Assembly (NCBI RefSeq): GCF_008329705.1
Contig: NZ_VTSX01000003.1
Location: 124,001-188,000, forward strand
Length of the DNA stretch: 64,000 bases
DNA from: Chryseobacterium sp. SN22
Lineage (GTDB): Bacteria; Bacteroidota; Bacteroidia; Flavobacteriales; Weeksellaceae
Reading direction: 5' to 3'
A model generated the notes under the pieces. That model saw only the letters and a list, made by a program, of their open reading frames with translations, was not told where the DNA came from and made no database searches. Below, piece by piece: positions 17,191 to 24,734 of the stretch; position 1 is the first letter of the stretch, and each line of letters opens with the position of its first letter. Both the position numbers and the translations under genes were made by a program.

Positions 17191-18237
17191 ATGATAACAT
17201 TATTAGACAATACCTTTTCCCAGCTGAACGAATTCCTTCATGAAAAGTCTTTCAGCAAAATATTTATATTGGTTGACGAAAATACGCATGAATATTGTCT
17301 TCCGGTCCTCTTAGGAAATATGGAAACGGATCTTGGTTTTGAAATCCTGGAGATTGAAGCCGGTGAAGACATGAAGAATATCCAGACGGCCAATCAGCTT
17401 TGGGAAATTTTAACGGAAATGCAGGCAGATCGGAAAGCTCTGGTGATCAACCTCGGCGGCGGTGTCATTACGGATATGGGTGGCTTTGTGGCAGCTACCT
17501 TTAAAAGAGGAATACCATTCATTAATATCCCTACAACCCTTTTATCGATGTGCGATGCATCCATTGGCGGAAAAACCGGTATCGACCTTATGCATTATAA
17601 GAATATGGTAGGCACGTTTACTTTCCCCGAACGCATTTTTGTCTATCCGAAATTCCTCGAAACGCTTCCTTTCAAAGAAGTGAGAAGCGGTTTTGCCGAA
17701 ATGCTGAAGCACGGGCTGATTGCCGATAAGATCCATTGGGAAAATCTCACCCGCATCAGCAGGTTGGATATTGAAGGGGTTATCCCGCATATCGAAACCT
17801 CGATGGGTATCAAGCAGGAAGTGGTGAATAAAGATTTTCAGGAGAAAAACATCCGCAAGACCCTGAATTTCGGCCATACCATCGGCCATGCTATTGAAAG
17901 CCTTTGCCTGCAGCAGGGAAATCCGGTACTTCACGGTGAGGCCGTAGCCACGGGAATGATTGCCGAAACCCACCTTGCTTATCTGGAAGAACTGATTTCT
18001 GAAGAAGACAGCTGGGTTATCATTGAATGTATACAGAAGTATTATCCGTACCTGGATATCAGCGATTTCAAAGATGAAGATATTTTTAACCTGTTATGGA
18101 ATGATAAAAAGAATGCAGACCGCAACATTAATTTTTCACTGATCTCAGGCATCGGAAGCTGTGTGTTTGATTATCAGTGCAGCGAGGAAAACATCACGAA
18201 ATCACTGGATTTCTACCGGAAACTCAACAATGCATAG
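17191..18237 (+). CDS. aroB: 3-dehydroquinate synthase
   Basis: A 348-residue NAD- and zinc-dependent enzyme that cyclises DAHP to 3-dehydroquinate in the shikimate pathway. Motifs: the NAD-binding GGGVITDMGGFVAATFKRG near residue 90, the STTL-like PTTLLSMCDASIGGKTGID, the zinc-ligand Glu of RSGFAEMLKHGLI, and the histidines of NFGHTIGHAIE and LHGEAVATGM. The start at 17191 begins just before the first conserved strand; the open frame upstream is the complement of the neighbouring gene. No other aro genes are adjacent. Confidence 0.96.
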   Translation: MITLLDNTFSQLNEFLHEKSFSKIFILVDENTHEYCLPVLLGNMETDLGFEILEIEAGEDMKNIQTANQLWEILTEMQADRKALVINLGGGVITDMGGFVAATFKRGIPFINIPTTLLSMCDASIGGKTGIDLMHYKNMVGTFTFPERIFVYPKFLETLPFKEVRSGFAEMLKHGLIADKIHWENLTRISRLDIEGVIPHIETSMGIKQEVVNKDFQEKNIRKTLNFGHTIGHAIESLCLQQGNPVLHGEAVATGMIAETHLAYLEELISEEDSWVIIECIQKYYPYLDISDFKDEDIFNLLWNDKKNADRNINFSLISGIGSCVFDYQCSEENITKSLDFYRKLNNA

Positions 18238-18360
18238 AAATTCTGCCAAGTATCTTCCTGTAAAAAACTGGTGTTTTTACCAAAATTTTCGATTTTGACC
18301 ATTTCTAAATAATTTTGGAATACAGGTAAACAAAATATTGAAAATCAATTTTTTAAAAAT

Positions 18361-18391
18361 AAAATCCGCTTATTCAGACAGGCGGATTTTT
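18361..18391 (+). terminator. intrinsic terminator of aroB
   Basis: AAATCCGC and GCGGATTT form a stem around a twelve-base loop and are followed by T's. Confidence 0.8.
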
Positions 18392-18417
18392 CATGACTTT
18401 AATCATGATTTCTCTTT

Positions 18418-18434
18418 TTGGCAAGCAATTTGAA
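18418..18434 (+). promoter_or_regulatory. sigma-54-type promoter of the first beta-barrel gene
   Basis: TTGGCAAGCAATTTGAA shows GG at 18420-18421 and, after exactly ten bases, GA at 18432-18433 (consensus GG-N10-GC). It is 87 bases before the ATG. The second paralogue carries a closely similar site with a perfect GC. Confidence 0.6.
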
Positions 18435-18520
18435 AGATTCCTTCCGTCAATTCAGAAAGAGGATTGGCAGTAGTAAAATTTAGAATTAGAAAAATAGTAA
18501 GAATTAAAAAAATTAAAGTT

Positions 18521-19213
18521 ATGAAAAAGTTAATCTTAGGAATGGCACTTGCAGCAGGATCTATGGCATTTGCTCAGACTACAACAGGAATGTCATCATC
18601 TGCTAGCCCGGTTCAATTCGGTATCAAAGCAGGAATGAACGTTGCTTCATTATCCAAAGACGCAAGCCTTCAGGATCAGAAATCTAAAATAGGTTTCAAT
18701 GCAGGTGTTTTTGCTCATATTCCTTTAGCTGAATCTTTCAGCGTACAGCCGGAAGTTTTATACTCTCAATATGGAGCTAAAGTAGAAAGTGTAAATGAGT
18801 ATACTGTGTTAGGTACCACTACAAGAGACGTTGAATCTTATTCTACTCACCTAGATTATATTACAGTACCGGTAATGTTCCAGTACAAATTCGTACCAAA
18901 CTTTTATGTAGAAGCAGGTCCTGAATTCGGATTTATGGTAACAGCGAAAAATAAGGGTGACAGAACTACAACAACTACTACAGGATCTTCCAGTACTGTA
19001 GGTAATTCAAGCTACACAGAAGATATTGACAAAGATAACTTAAATACTTTCAACTTCGGTTTAGGTTTAGGAGCGGGATATTATTTTACCGATAACTTCG
19101 GTATCACAGCAAGATATGTTGCAGGTTTAACTGATGTAGCTAAAGACAGACCAAACGGTTCTGATGCCATCAGAAACAACGTATTCCAGGTTGGCTTAGC
19201 ATTCAAATTCTAA
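18521..19213 (+). CDS. outer-membrane beta-barrel protein (porin family), paralogue 1
   Basis: A 230-residue protein with a signal peptide (MKKLILGMALAAGSMAFAQ) and an eight-stranded beta-barrel of the PorT/OmpW-like outer-membrane type. Repeating strand patterns such as PVQFGIKAGMN, FNAGVFAHIPL, FSVQPEVLYSQYG, FYVEAGPEFGF and FGITARYVAGLTDV are shared with the two following genes. A Thr/Ser-rich loop (about residues 150-165) faces outward. It ends in a phenylalanine (GLAFKF), a usual barrel-sorting signal. The start is fixed by the signal peptide. Function is unknown; structural roles or small-molecule passage are possible. Confidence 0.9.
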   Translation: MKKLILGMALAAGSMAFAQTTTGMSSSASPVQFGIKAGMNVASLSKDASLQDQKSKIGFNAGVFAHIPLAESFSVQPEVLYSQYGAKVESVNEYTVLGTTTRDVESYSTHLDYITVPVMFQYKFVPNFYVEAGPEFGFMVTAKNKGDRTTTTTTGSSSTVGNSSYTEDIDKDNLNTFNFGLGLGAGYYFTDNFGITARYVAGLTDVAKDRPNGSDAIRNNVFQVGLAFKF

Positions 19214-19247
19214 GAAGCAGAAATTTAAAATAATTTTGATTTCAATA

Positions 19248-19280
19248 AAAGGTCAGCTTCATTGTATGATGCTGACCTTT
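19248..19280 (+). terminator. terminator of paralogue 1
   Basis: AAAGGTCAGC and GCTGACCTTT form a perfect ten-base stem, followed by T-rich sequence. The core GGTCAG is shared with the terminator of paralogue 2. Confidence 0.85.
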
Positions 19281-19378
19281 ACTTTTATTCTTTTTATCTC
19301 TCACATCCCATGCTTAGCATATAAGTAATTGCGGATTTACCCTATTCTACTCTATAATATTTTCAGTGCGGGCTTTAA

Positions 19379-19394
19379 TGGCAAGCATTTTGCA
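19379..19394 (+). promoter_or_regulatory. sigma-54 promoter of the second beta-barrel gene
   Basis: TGGCAAGCATTTTGCA contains GG at 19380-19381 and GC at 19392-19393 with ten bases between, a close match to the sigma-54 -24/-12 consensus. It lies 64 bases before the ATG. Confidence 0.75.
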
Positions 19395-19405
19395 AAATAA
19401 TTCAT

Positions 19406-19425
19406 GCCTGATTGAATTATCAGGC
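19406..19425 (+). promoter_or_regulatory. hairpin in the 5' leader of paralogue 2
   Basis: GCCTGAT and ATCAGGC close a six-base loop just downstream of the predicted sigma-54 transcription start. It could protect the mRNA 5' end; no function is shown. Confidence 0.5.
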
Positions 19426-19457
19426 AATCAACAACAGTAAAATTTAAATGTAAAATT

Positions 19458-20180
19458 ATGAAGAAGTTATTTTTAGGAATGGCAGTGGTTACTGCGTCTA
19501 TGGCATTTGCACAGGAAGTTAATCCGGTATCGGCTTCCGTTCCTCCAATGAAGGTGAAAGAACCTGTAAGATTCGGTATTAAAGGCGCTGCTACGGCGGC
19601 ACAGTTCAGTGAACAGCAGCTTACTGCTAAAAATCAGAAGATCGGTTTTAATGCAGGGGTTTTTGTAAATGTACCTTTAACCGAAAAGTTTGCTTTACAG
19701 CCGGAGGTGCTGTATAACCAGATGGGAGCAAAAAGTGTAATATCTGATAACGAAGTAAACACCGGAACCACAACGGTGAGAACAAGACAGGATTACAGCA
19801 CTACGCTCAATTATATTTCAGTTCCTGTTATGTTACAAATGAAGCCAACCGATAATTTCTATGTGGAAGCCGGACCTGAAGTAAGTTATTTCGTAGATGG
19901 GAAAAACAAGGGGGAACAAACAATTTCCACAACCACATCCGGTACGACGACTACACAAACCGTTTCCGCTTCAGAAAGTATCGATAAAGATAATATCAAA
20001 AAATTCAATTTAGGGTTTGGCGTAGGACTGGGATATTACTTTACGCCCCACTTAGGGATCAATGCACGATATGTAAACAGCTTAACGCATATCTATGACA
20101 ATTCCAATGCTGCTTCCGAGGCACAGAAAAACGTTAATACCAACCGGGTATTCCAGTTAGGTCTTAATTACAAATTCTAA
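19458..20180 (+). CDS. outer-membrane beta-barrel protein (porin family), paralogue 2
   Basis: A 240-residue barrel with signal peptide MKKLFLGMAVVTASMAFAQ. It shares the strand series of paralogue 1 (VRFGIKGAATAAQF, IGFNAGVFVNVPL, FALQPEVLYNQMG, FYVEAGPEVSYF, LGINARYVNSLTHI) and ends in NYKF. It has a longer periplasmic N-terminal linker and a long Thr/Ser loop near residue 165. It has its own promoter and terminator, so the three barrel genes are probably separate transcription units created by duplication. Confidence 0.9.
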   Translation: MKKLFLGMAVVTASMAFAQEVNPVSASVPPMKVKEPVRFGIKGAATAAQFSEQQLTAKNQKIGFNAGVFVNVPLTEKFALQPEVLYNQMGAKSVISDNEVNTGTTTVRTRQDYSTTLNYISVPVMLQMKPTDNFYVEAGPEVSYFVDGKNKGEQTISTTTSGTTTTQTVSASESIDKDNIKKFNLGFGVGLGYYFTPHLGINARYVNSLTHIYDNSNAASEAQKNVNTNRVFQLGLNYKF

Positions 20181-20201
20181 ACAAATTTTAATTTTCAATA
20201 G

Positions 20202-20236
20202 AAAGGTCAGTTTTCATAATGAAACCTGACCTTTTG
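20202..20236 (+). terminator. terminator of paralogue 2
   Basis: AAAGGTCAG (20202-20210) and CTGACCTTT (20226-20234), followed by T's. Confidence 0.85.
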
Positions 20237-20300
20237 TATATAAGGTGTTTATTATTTTCTTAAATTGCAGGACTTTAAATAACATTAAAAAATAATAACT

Positions 20301-20879
20301 ATGAAAAAGTTTTTTCTAGGCCTTGCGATTACAGCAGGCACCTTATCTTTTGCCCAGGAAAAAGCAGCTTCTTCTGCTTCACCGGTTCGGTTCGGGATTA
20401 AAGCCGGACTTAACGTATCGTCTATTAATGATAACGACTCTAAAGCGAAACCGGGATTCTACGGAGGGCTATTTGCCAATATTCCGGTAGCAAGTGATTT
20501 CAGCGTTCAGCCGGAATTATTGTATAATGGGATGGGTGCGAAAGACAGAACATATTCTTCAGTGAGACTGAATCTGGATTATATCTCTGTTCCTGTAATG
20601 GTTCAGTATAACGTTCTTCCTGCATTGTATGTTGAAGCAGGTCCTCAGTTCAGCTTTGCGGTCAGCCAGAAGGTTAAAGGCGACGGCGGTTCGGCAGATG
20701 TAAATGAAGCCTTTAAAAATTTTGATTTAGGATTGGGTCTTGGTGCGGGATATTATTTCGAGCAGAGATTCGGAATCACAGCAAGATATGTTGCCGGACT
20801 TACGGATATCGTAGAAAACAATCCGAGTGATGCGGTAAGGAACAGCGTTTTTCAGATTGGCGTTGCGTATAAATTTTAA
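20301..20879 (+). CDS. outer-membrane beta-barrel protein (porin family), paralogue 3
   Basis: The shortest of the three barrel paralogues, 192 residues, with signal peptide MKKFFLGLAITAGTLSFAQ. Strands PVRFGIKAGLNVSS, FYGGLFANIPV, FSVQPELLYNGMG, LYVEAGPQFSF and FGITARYVAGLTDI correspond to those of paralogue 1, to which it is closer than to paralogue 2. External loops are shortened. No sigma-54 site was found in the 120 bases before it, so its expression may differ from the other two. Confidence 0.9.
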   Translation: MKKFFLGLAITAGTLSFAQEKAASSASPVRFGIKAGLNVSSINDNDSKAKPGFYGGLFANIPVASDFSVQPELLYNGMGAKDRTYSSVRLNLDYISVPVMVQYNVLPALYVEAGPQFSFAVSQKVKGDGGSADVNEAFKNFDLGLGLGAGYYFEQRFGITARYVAGLTDIVENNPSDAVRNSVFQIGVAYKF

Positions 20880-20900
20880 GATAATTCTGATCTTCATAAA

Positions 20901-20928
20901 AAAACCGGATTCATTAAAATCCGGTTTT
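20901..20928. terminator. bidirectional terminator between paralogue 3 and purF
   Basis: AAAACCGGATT (20901-20911) pairs with AATCCGGTTTT (20918-20928), with A's before and T's after, between convergent genes. Confidence 0.85.
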
Positions 20929-20950
20929 CTTTTTATTTAAACTAAAAATT

Positions 20951-22450
20951 TTAATTAAATAATTCCACTTCTTCTCCTTTTTCTACAGGATATTGCTCGG
21001 TAAAGCATCCGAAACAGTGGTTGGCAGAGCCTAAAATGTCTTTCAGGTTTTCTACACTTAAGAATTCGAGTGAATCTACGCCTAGATAATCCCTCAGCTG
21101 TTCTGTAGACATATTGGCTGAGATAAGGTCATCTTTAGAAGGCGTATCGATTCCTAAGTAACATGGTGCAATGATCGGCGGGGAAACACTTCTGAAGTGG
21201 ATTTCTTTTACGCCGGCATCTTTTAATATTTTTACCAGTCTCTTAGAAGTAGTTCCGCGAACAATGGAATCATCGATGATCACTACCCTTTTATCTTTAA
21301 TTTCTGAAATAATAGGATTCAATTTCAGGTTCACCACCCTTTCTCTCATTTCCTGGGTCGGTACGATGAAGCTTCTTCCGATATACCGGTTTTTGATCAA
21401 TACAGGACGGAAAGGAATTCCCGAAGCTTTGGAGAATCCGATGGCGGCAGGAACCCCCGAATCCGGAACCCCGATTACCACGTCCGCTTCTACCGGCGCC
21501 TGATCCCAGATTTTCTCTCCCGACTTCTCCCTGATTTCGTAAACGTTGATATTCTCTAAAGAAGAGTCTGGTCTGGCGAAATAGATGTATTCGAAAGAAC
21601 AGATTCTCTGCTTTCCTTTTTCTTCATCTACCATGTAAGAATGAAGTTTTCCCGGCTCGTTTTCATTGGTATAAATGATTTCGCCTGGTAAAATATCACG
21701 CACATATTGCGCTCCTACCGCATCCAAAGCAACCGACTCGGAAGCAACAACGTAAGAATTTTCATTGATCGCTCCCAGAACCAACGGCCTGATCCCGTTG
21801 AAATCCCTGAAGGCAAAGAATTTATTTCTCGTCATTCCCACCACCGAATAAGCCCCTTCGATCTTATCCATTGTCGCTTTAATAGCTCCGCGAAGACCAA
21901 GATCAAGGTTTTTCTGGATCAGTCTTAGAATCACCTCAGAATCTGAAGTTGCCCTGAAAACCACCCCTTCTGCCTCAAGTTCCGTTTTCAGTTCTTTTGC
22001 GTTGGTCAGGTTCCCGTTGTGTGCAATGGAAAGGATAATCTGGTCGTATTCGTTTTTGGCGAAAAACGGCTGAAAATTATACTTCTTTTTGTCTCCTGCC
22101 GTCGTGTAACGGGTATGCCCGATGGCAGAATTCCCCATAAAAGTTTCCGGATCCGGAATTTCTTTATACACATCCAAAACCAGCCCTTCGTCTTTCATAT
22201 TGGTGATCCTTCCGTTCTTCAAAACGGAAATACCACAGGCTTCCTGGCCTCTGTGCTGTAAGGCAAAAAGACCGAACTGTGAAAGCGAGAACGTATCCAG
22301 ATCATCATCAGAATACATTCCGAAGATCCCGCACTCCTCGTTGGGAGCATCAAGCCTCTCCTCTTCCTGCGTTCTGAAAAGATTCCTTCCGTAGGTCTGG
22401 GTTTCAAATTGTTTTAAATATTCACTTTTATGAATGTCTAAACTTTTCAT
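20951..22450 (-). CDS. purF: amidophosphoribosyltransferase
   Basis: A 499-residue enzyme catalysing the first step of purine synthesis, PRPP plus glutamine to phosphoribosylamine. The glutaminase domain starts with the nucleophile Cys40 (NEECGIFGMYS); the 39 residues before it would be a propeptide, longer than in Bacillus. GHTRYTTAG and AHNGNLTNA are the Ntn glutaminase motifs. The PRPP-binding loop is VVIIDDSIVRGTTSKRLV. C-terminal cysteines (Cys482 region, NHCFGCF) resemble the Fe-S ligands of the Bacillus-type enzyme. It is 105 bases downstream of purC on the same strand. Confidence 0.96.
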   Translation of the reverse strand: MKSLDIHKSEYLKQFETQTYGRNLFRTQEEERLDAPNEECGIFGMYSDDDLDTFSLSQFGLFALQHRGQEACGISVLKNGRITNMKDEGLVLDVYKEIPDPETFMGNSAIGHTRYTTAGDKKKYNFQPFFAKNEYDQIILSIAHNGNLTNAKELKTELEAEGVVFRATSDSEVILRLIQKNLDLGLRGAIKATMDKIEGAYSVVGMTRNKFFAFRDFNGIRPLVLGAINENSYVVASESVALDAVGAQYVRDILPGEIIYTNENEPGKLHSYMVDEEKGKQRICSFEYIYFARPDSSLENINVYEIREKSGEKIWDQAPVEADVVIGVPDSGVPAAIGFSKASGIPFRPVLIKNRYIGRSFIVPTQEMRERVVNLKLNPIISEIKDKRVVIIDDSIVRGTTSKRLVKILKDAGVKEIHFRSVSPPIIAPCYLGIDTPSKDDLISANMSTEQLRDYLGVDSLEFLSVENLKDILGSANHCFGCFTEQYPVEKGEEVELFN

Positions 22451-22555
22451 TCTATTTTTTCTAATCTAGATTATGTTGACAGATACTCATTAGATGCAGA
22501 ATCTGATATGATGTTAAATAAAAAATCCTGCACCTGATGGATCTATGCTTTTTAT

Positions 22556-23275
22556 TTACTTGCCAAGAACAGCTTTCAATCGGTTGTGGATCTCCACATA
22601 GGCTTCGGTAACTTCACCAAGATCTCTTCTGAAACGGTCTTTATCGAGTTTCTTCATCGTGTCTTTGTCCCAAAGTCTGCACGTATCCGGAGAGATTTCG
22701 TCTGCAAGGATGATTTCGCCGTCTGCCGTTTTTCCCAATTCGATCTTGAAATCAACCAGGATGATGTTCATTTTATCAAAAAGATCGATCAGGATTTCAT
22801 TGATGTCTGAAGTCAGCTCATACATTTCATCAAGTTCCTCGTACGTCGCAGCGCCTAAGAAAACTGCATGGTGGTCATTAATCAGCGGATCTCCCAATTC
22901 ATCCTTTTTGTAGCAGATATCGAAGATCGTAACCGGAGATTTGATGCCTTCTTCAACCCCTAATCTCTGAGCCATGCTTCCTGCGGAATAATTTCTTACC
23001 ACCATTTCCAGAGGAATGATCGATACTTTTTTTACCAATTGCTCTCTTTCGTCCAGTTGTTTAATGAAATGAGTCTTAATCCCTTTTTCATTTAAATATT
23101 CGAAAATAAGAGTCGTGATCGCATTGTTCATTTCTCCTTTAAGATCTACAGATCCTCTTTTCTGAGCATTAAATGCCGTAGCGTCGTCTTTGAAACGTAC
23201 TACGACTTCATTAGGATTATCGGTAGCAAATACCTGTTTTGCCTTACCTTCGTACAACATTTCTTTCTTTTCCAT
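22556..23275 (-). CDS. purC: phosphoribosylaminoimidazole-succinocarboxamide synthase
   Basis: The 239-residue SAICAR synthase of purine synthesis, which joins aspartate to CAIR with ATP. Motifs include YEGKAKQVF at the N-terminus, the [13 protein letters not shown] nucleotide loop, [18 protein letters not shown] and the active-site [13 protein letters not shown]. Length matches the bacterial short form. It lies 31 bases after the DUF3307 gene and before purF, all on one strand, so an operon satD-DUF3307-purC-purF is possible. Confidence 0.96.
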   Translation of the reverse strand: MEKKEMLYEGKAKQVFATDNPNEVVVRFKDDATAFNAQKRGSVDLKGEMNNAITTLIFEYLNEKGIKTHFIKQLDEREQLVKKVSIIPLEMVVRNYSAGSMAQRLGVEEGIKSPVTIFDICYKKDELGDPLINDHHAVFLGAATYEELDEMYELTSDINEILIDLFDKMNIILVDFKIELGKTADGEIILADEISPDTCRLWDKDTMKKLDKDRFRRDLGEVTEAYVEIHNRLKAVLGK

Positions 23276-23306
23276 TTTCTGAAATTACTTTTTAGTTAGA
23301 TTTATA

Positions 23307-24002
23307 TTACTTAATTAAAATTCCTATTAAAACCGCCATCCCGAAACTCAGCAGCGTCCCGATCAGTACATACTCCGTTAACTTTCTCTGCCTGGCCTGC
23401 GCCAGGTCGCTGAACCGGAATACGGATTTTGCCGCCACCATAAAACCAACGCCTTCCCAATGGTTGACCATGATAAAGGTGAAAACCATTAAACGCTCAA
23501 GGATCCCGATATATTTTCCGGCACTTGATAAAGAGTCGGTCTGCAGATTTCCTGCAGTCTCCGGAACCGGTGTCCAGGACGACAGCAGTATCCTGATGAA
23601 AACCGAAGCCGGCGTCGTCAGAAACACCGCACCTGCCATCGTTTTTAAAAGGTCCGTATCTTTTAAAAATTCAAAATTGAATTCGTTTGAGTAAAAGGAA
23701 ATTCCGGCAATCACCAGAACATGGAGTGCCTGATCCATAAAAAACCAGTTCTTTCGGTTTTTGACGGTCTGAAAGCTCAGCTTTGCAGCGTCGATTATGA
23801 AATGCGAAATTCCGACCGTCAGTGCGACCCACCAAAGTTCGGTATCCCACAGAAAAGCAAAACTTAAAACCGTATGGATCAGTGTATGAAGATACAGGTA
23901 CCCGCTCTTCACCTTCTTCCTTTCCTTATCTGCAACCCATGAATCCGGCTGAAGAATAAAATCTCCCAATAGATGTGCGAATATGAGCTGGATAAAAATC
24001 AT
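23307..24002 (-). CDS. DUF3307 membrane protein
   Basis: A 231-residue integral membrane protein with about five hydrophobic segments. The N-terminus FIQLIFAHLLGDFILQPDSWV with the histidine/aspartate pattern is the DUF3307 hallmark, and HFIIDAAKL is a second conserved His/Asp segment. Function is unknown. It starts two bases after the satD stop codon; satD and DUF3307 genes are often neighbours, which suggests a joint role. Confidence 0.88.
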   Translation of the reverse strand: MIFIQLIFAHLLGDFILQPDSWVADKERKKVKSGYLYLHTLIHTVLSFAFLWDTELWWVALTVGISHFIIDAAKLSFQTVKNRKNWFFMDQALHVLVIAGISFYSNEFNFEFLKDTDLLKTMAGAVFLTTPASVFIRILLSSWTPVPETAGNLQTDSLSSAGKYIGILERLMVFTFIMVNHWEGVGFMVAAKSVFRFSDLAQARQRKLTEYVLIGTLLSFGMAVLIGILIK

Positions 24003-24004
24003 GC

Positions 24005-24610
24005 TTAGAGTTCTGAGATTTTTTTTCTGAAATACTGGTTGGTTTCGGCGATCAGCTCGTAGTTTGCCCGTTTCAGCCGCTGGCTTACGGAGGATTGGGA
24101 AATCGCAAACTTCTTCGCAAGATCTTCCTGCGTGAGGTCTTTATTCATGATCATCTCGTGGATGATCTCTGCGGTGGCCATCGTCCAGCTGTCAAAATCC
24201 TTGGAAGACCATTTCAGCAGGATATTCAGGTCCCGGTCTACAGAAACACTGGATGTCCTGATGGCAACGGTGTGTCCGTCATTTTTCAGATCATTCAGCA
24301 ATCTTCCGGAATGCACGTATGCCGTACCGTTGGATTCGGTAATCTTTCCGGAAGAAAAGTTTTCTTCACCGATCCCGATGGCCATCCGTACATCCAAATT
24401 TTCCTGACTTTTGATTAATGACTTTATAGCTAAGAAACGCCAGAACACGTCATCGATATTACATTTAAACTGAAACTCGTCGCCCCTGTAGATTTCCCAT
24501 GTTTCGGGAGCACTTCCCCACTTGCCGAGAAGATTTTTAAGTCTGGTAATCCAAACTTCCGTTTTCGCGTGTTGTGAATTTATAATATCTCCGGTAATGA
24601 CCGCTATCAT
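24005..24610 (-). CDS. SatD family protein with C-terminal helix-turn-helix
   Basis: The protein has 201 residues. The N-terminal part (VITGDIINS near residue 4, YRGDEFQFK near 43, and the RMAIGIGEENF segment near 75) is typical of the SatD family, named after the Streptococcus mutans acid-tolerance locus. Residues ~155-180 (LTQEDLAKKFAISQSSVSQRL) form a clear helix-turn-helix, so the protein probably binds DNA. Two near-identical palindromes occupy its own promoter, which suggests autoregulation. The ATG lies only five bases after the -10 motif, so the mRNA may be leaderless. Confidence 0.85.
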   Translation of the reverse strand: MIAVITGDIINSQHAKTEVWITRLKNLLGKWGSAPETWEIYRGDEFQFKCNIDDVFWRFLAIKSLIKSQENLDVRMAIGIGEENFSSGKITESNGTAYVHSGRLLNDLKNDGHTVAIRTSSVSVDRDLNILLKWSSKDFDSWTMATAEIIHEMIMNKDLTQEDLAKKFAISQSSVSQRLKRANYELIAETNQYFRKKISEL

Positions 24611-24614
24611 TCTG

Positions 24615-24622
24615 CAAATATA
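24615..24622 (-). promoter_or_regulatory. -10 element (TATATTTG) of satD
   Basis: Exact TAnnTTTG on the minus strand, ending five bases before the start codon; transcription would begin at or next to the ATG. Confidence 0.65.
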
Positions 24623-24638
24623 AGCATAATTACTTATA
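24619..24638. promoter_or_regulatory. palindromic operator candidate 1 at satD
   Basis: TATAAGCATAATTACTTATA is a near-perfect dyad (TATAAGyA-N4-TrCTTATA) overlapping the satD -10 element. Confidence 0.55.
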
Positions 24639-24640
24639 AA

Positions 24641-24695
24641 TAAAAAATATAAGCAGATGTACTTATAGATAATAATTATCGGTACATCTGCTTAT
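24641..24695 (-). terminator. terminator of the T9SS endonuclease gene
   Basis: A perfect 14-base inverted repeat (24649-24662 with 24682-24695) around a 19-base loop, followed on the minus strand by a long T-rich run (24641-24648). It overlaps operator candidate 2. Confidence 0.75.
24648..24667. promoter_or_regulatory. palindromic operator candidate 2 at satD
   Basis: TATAAGCAGATGTACTTATA matches candidate 1 at 17 of 20 positions and lies 29 bases upstream of it in the same orientation. Confidence 0.5.
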
Positions 24696-24734
24696 GTCGA
24701 TTTTATTGTAAATAACTGAATTTTAAGGCTAAAG

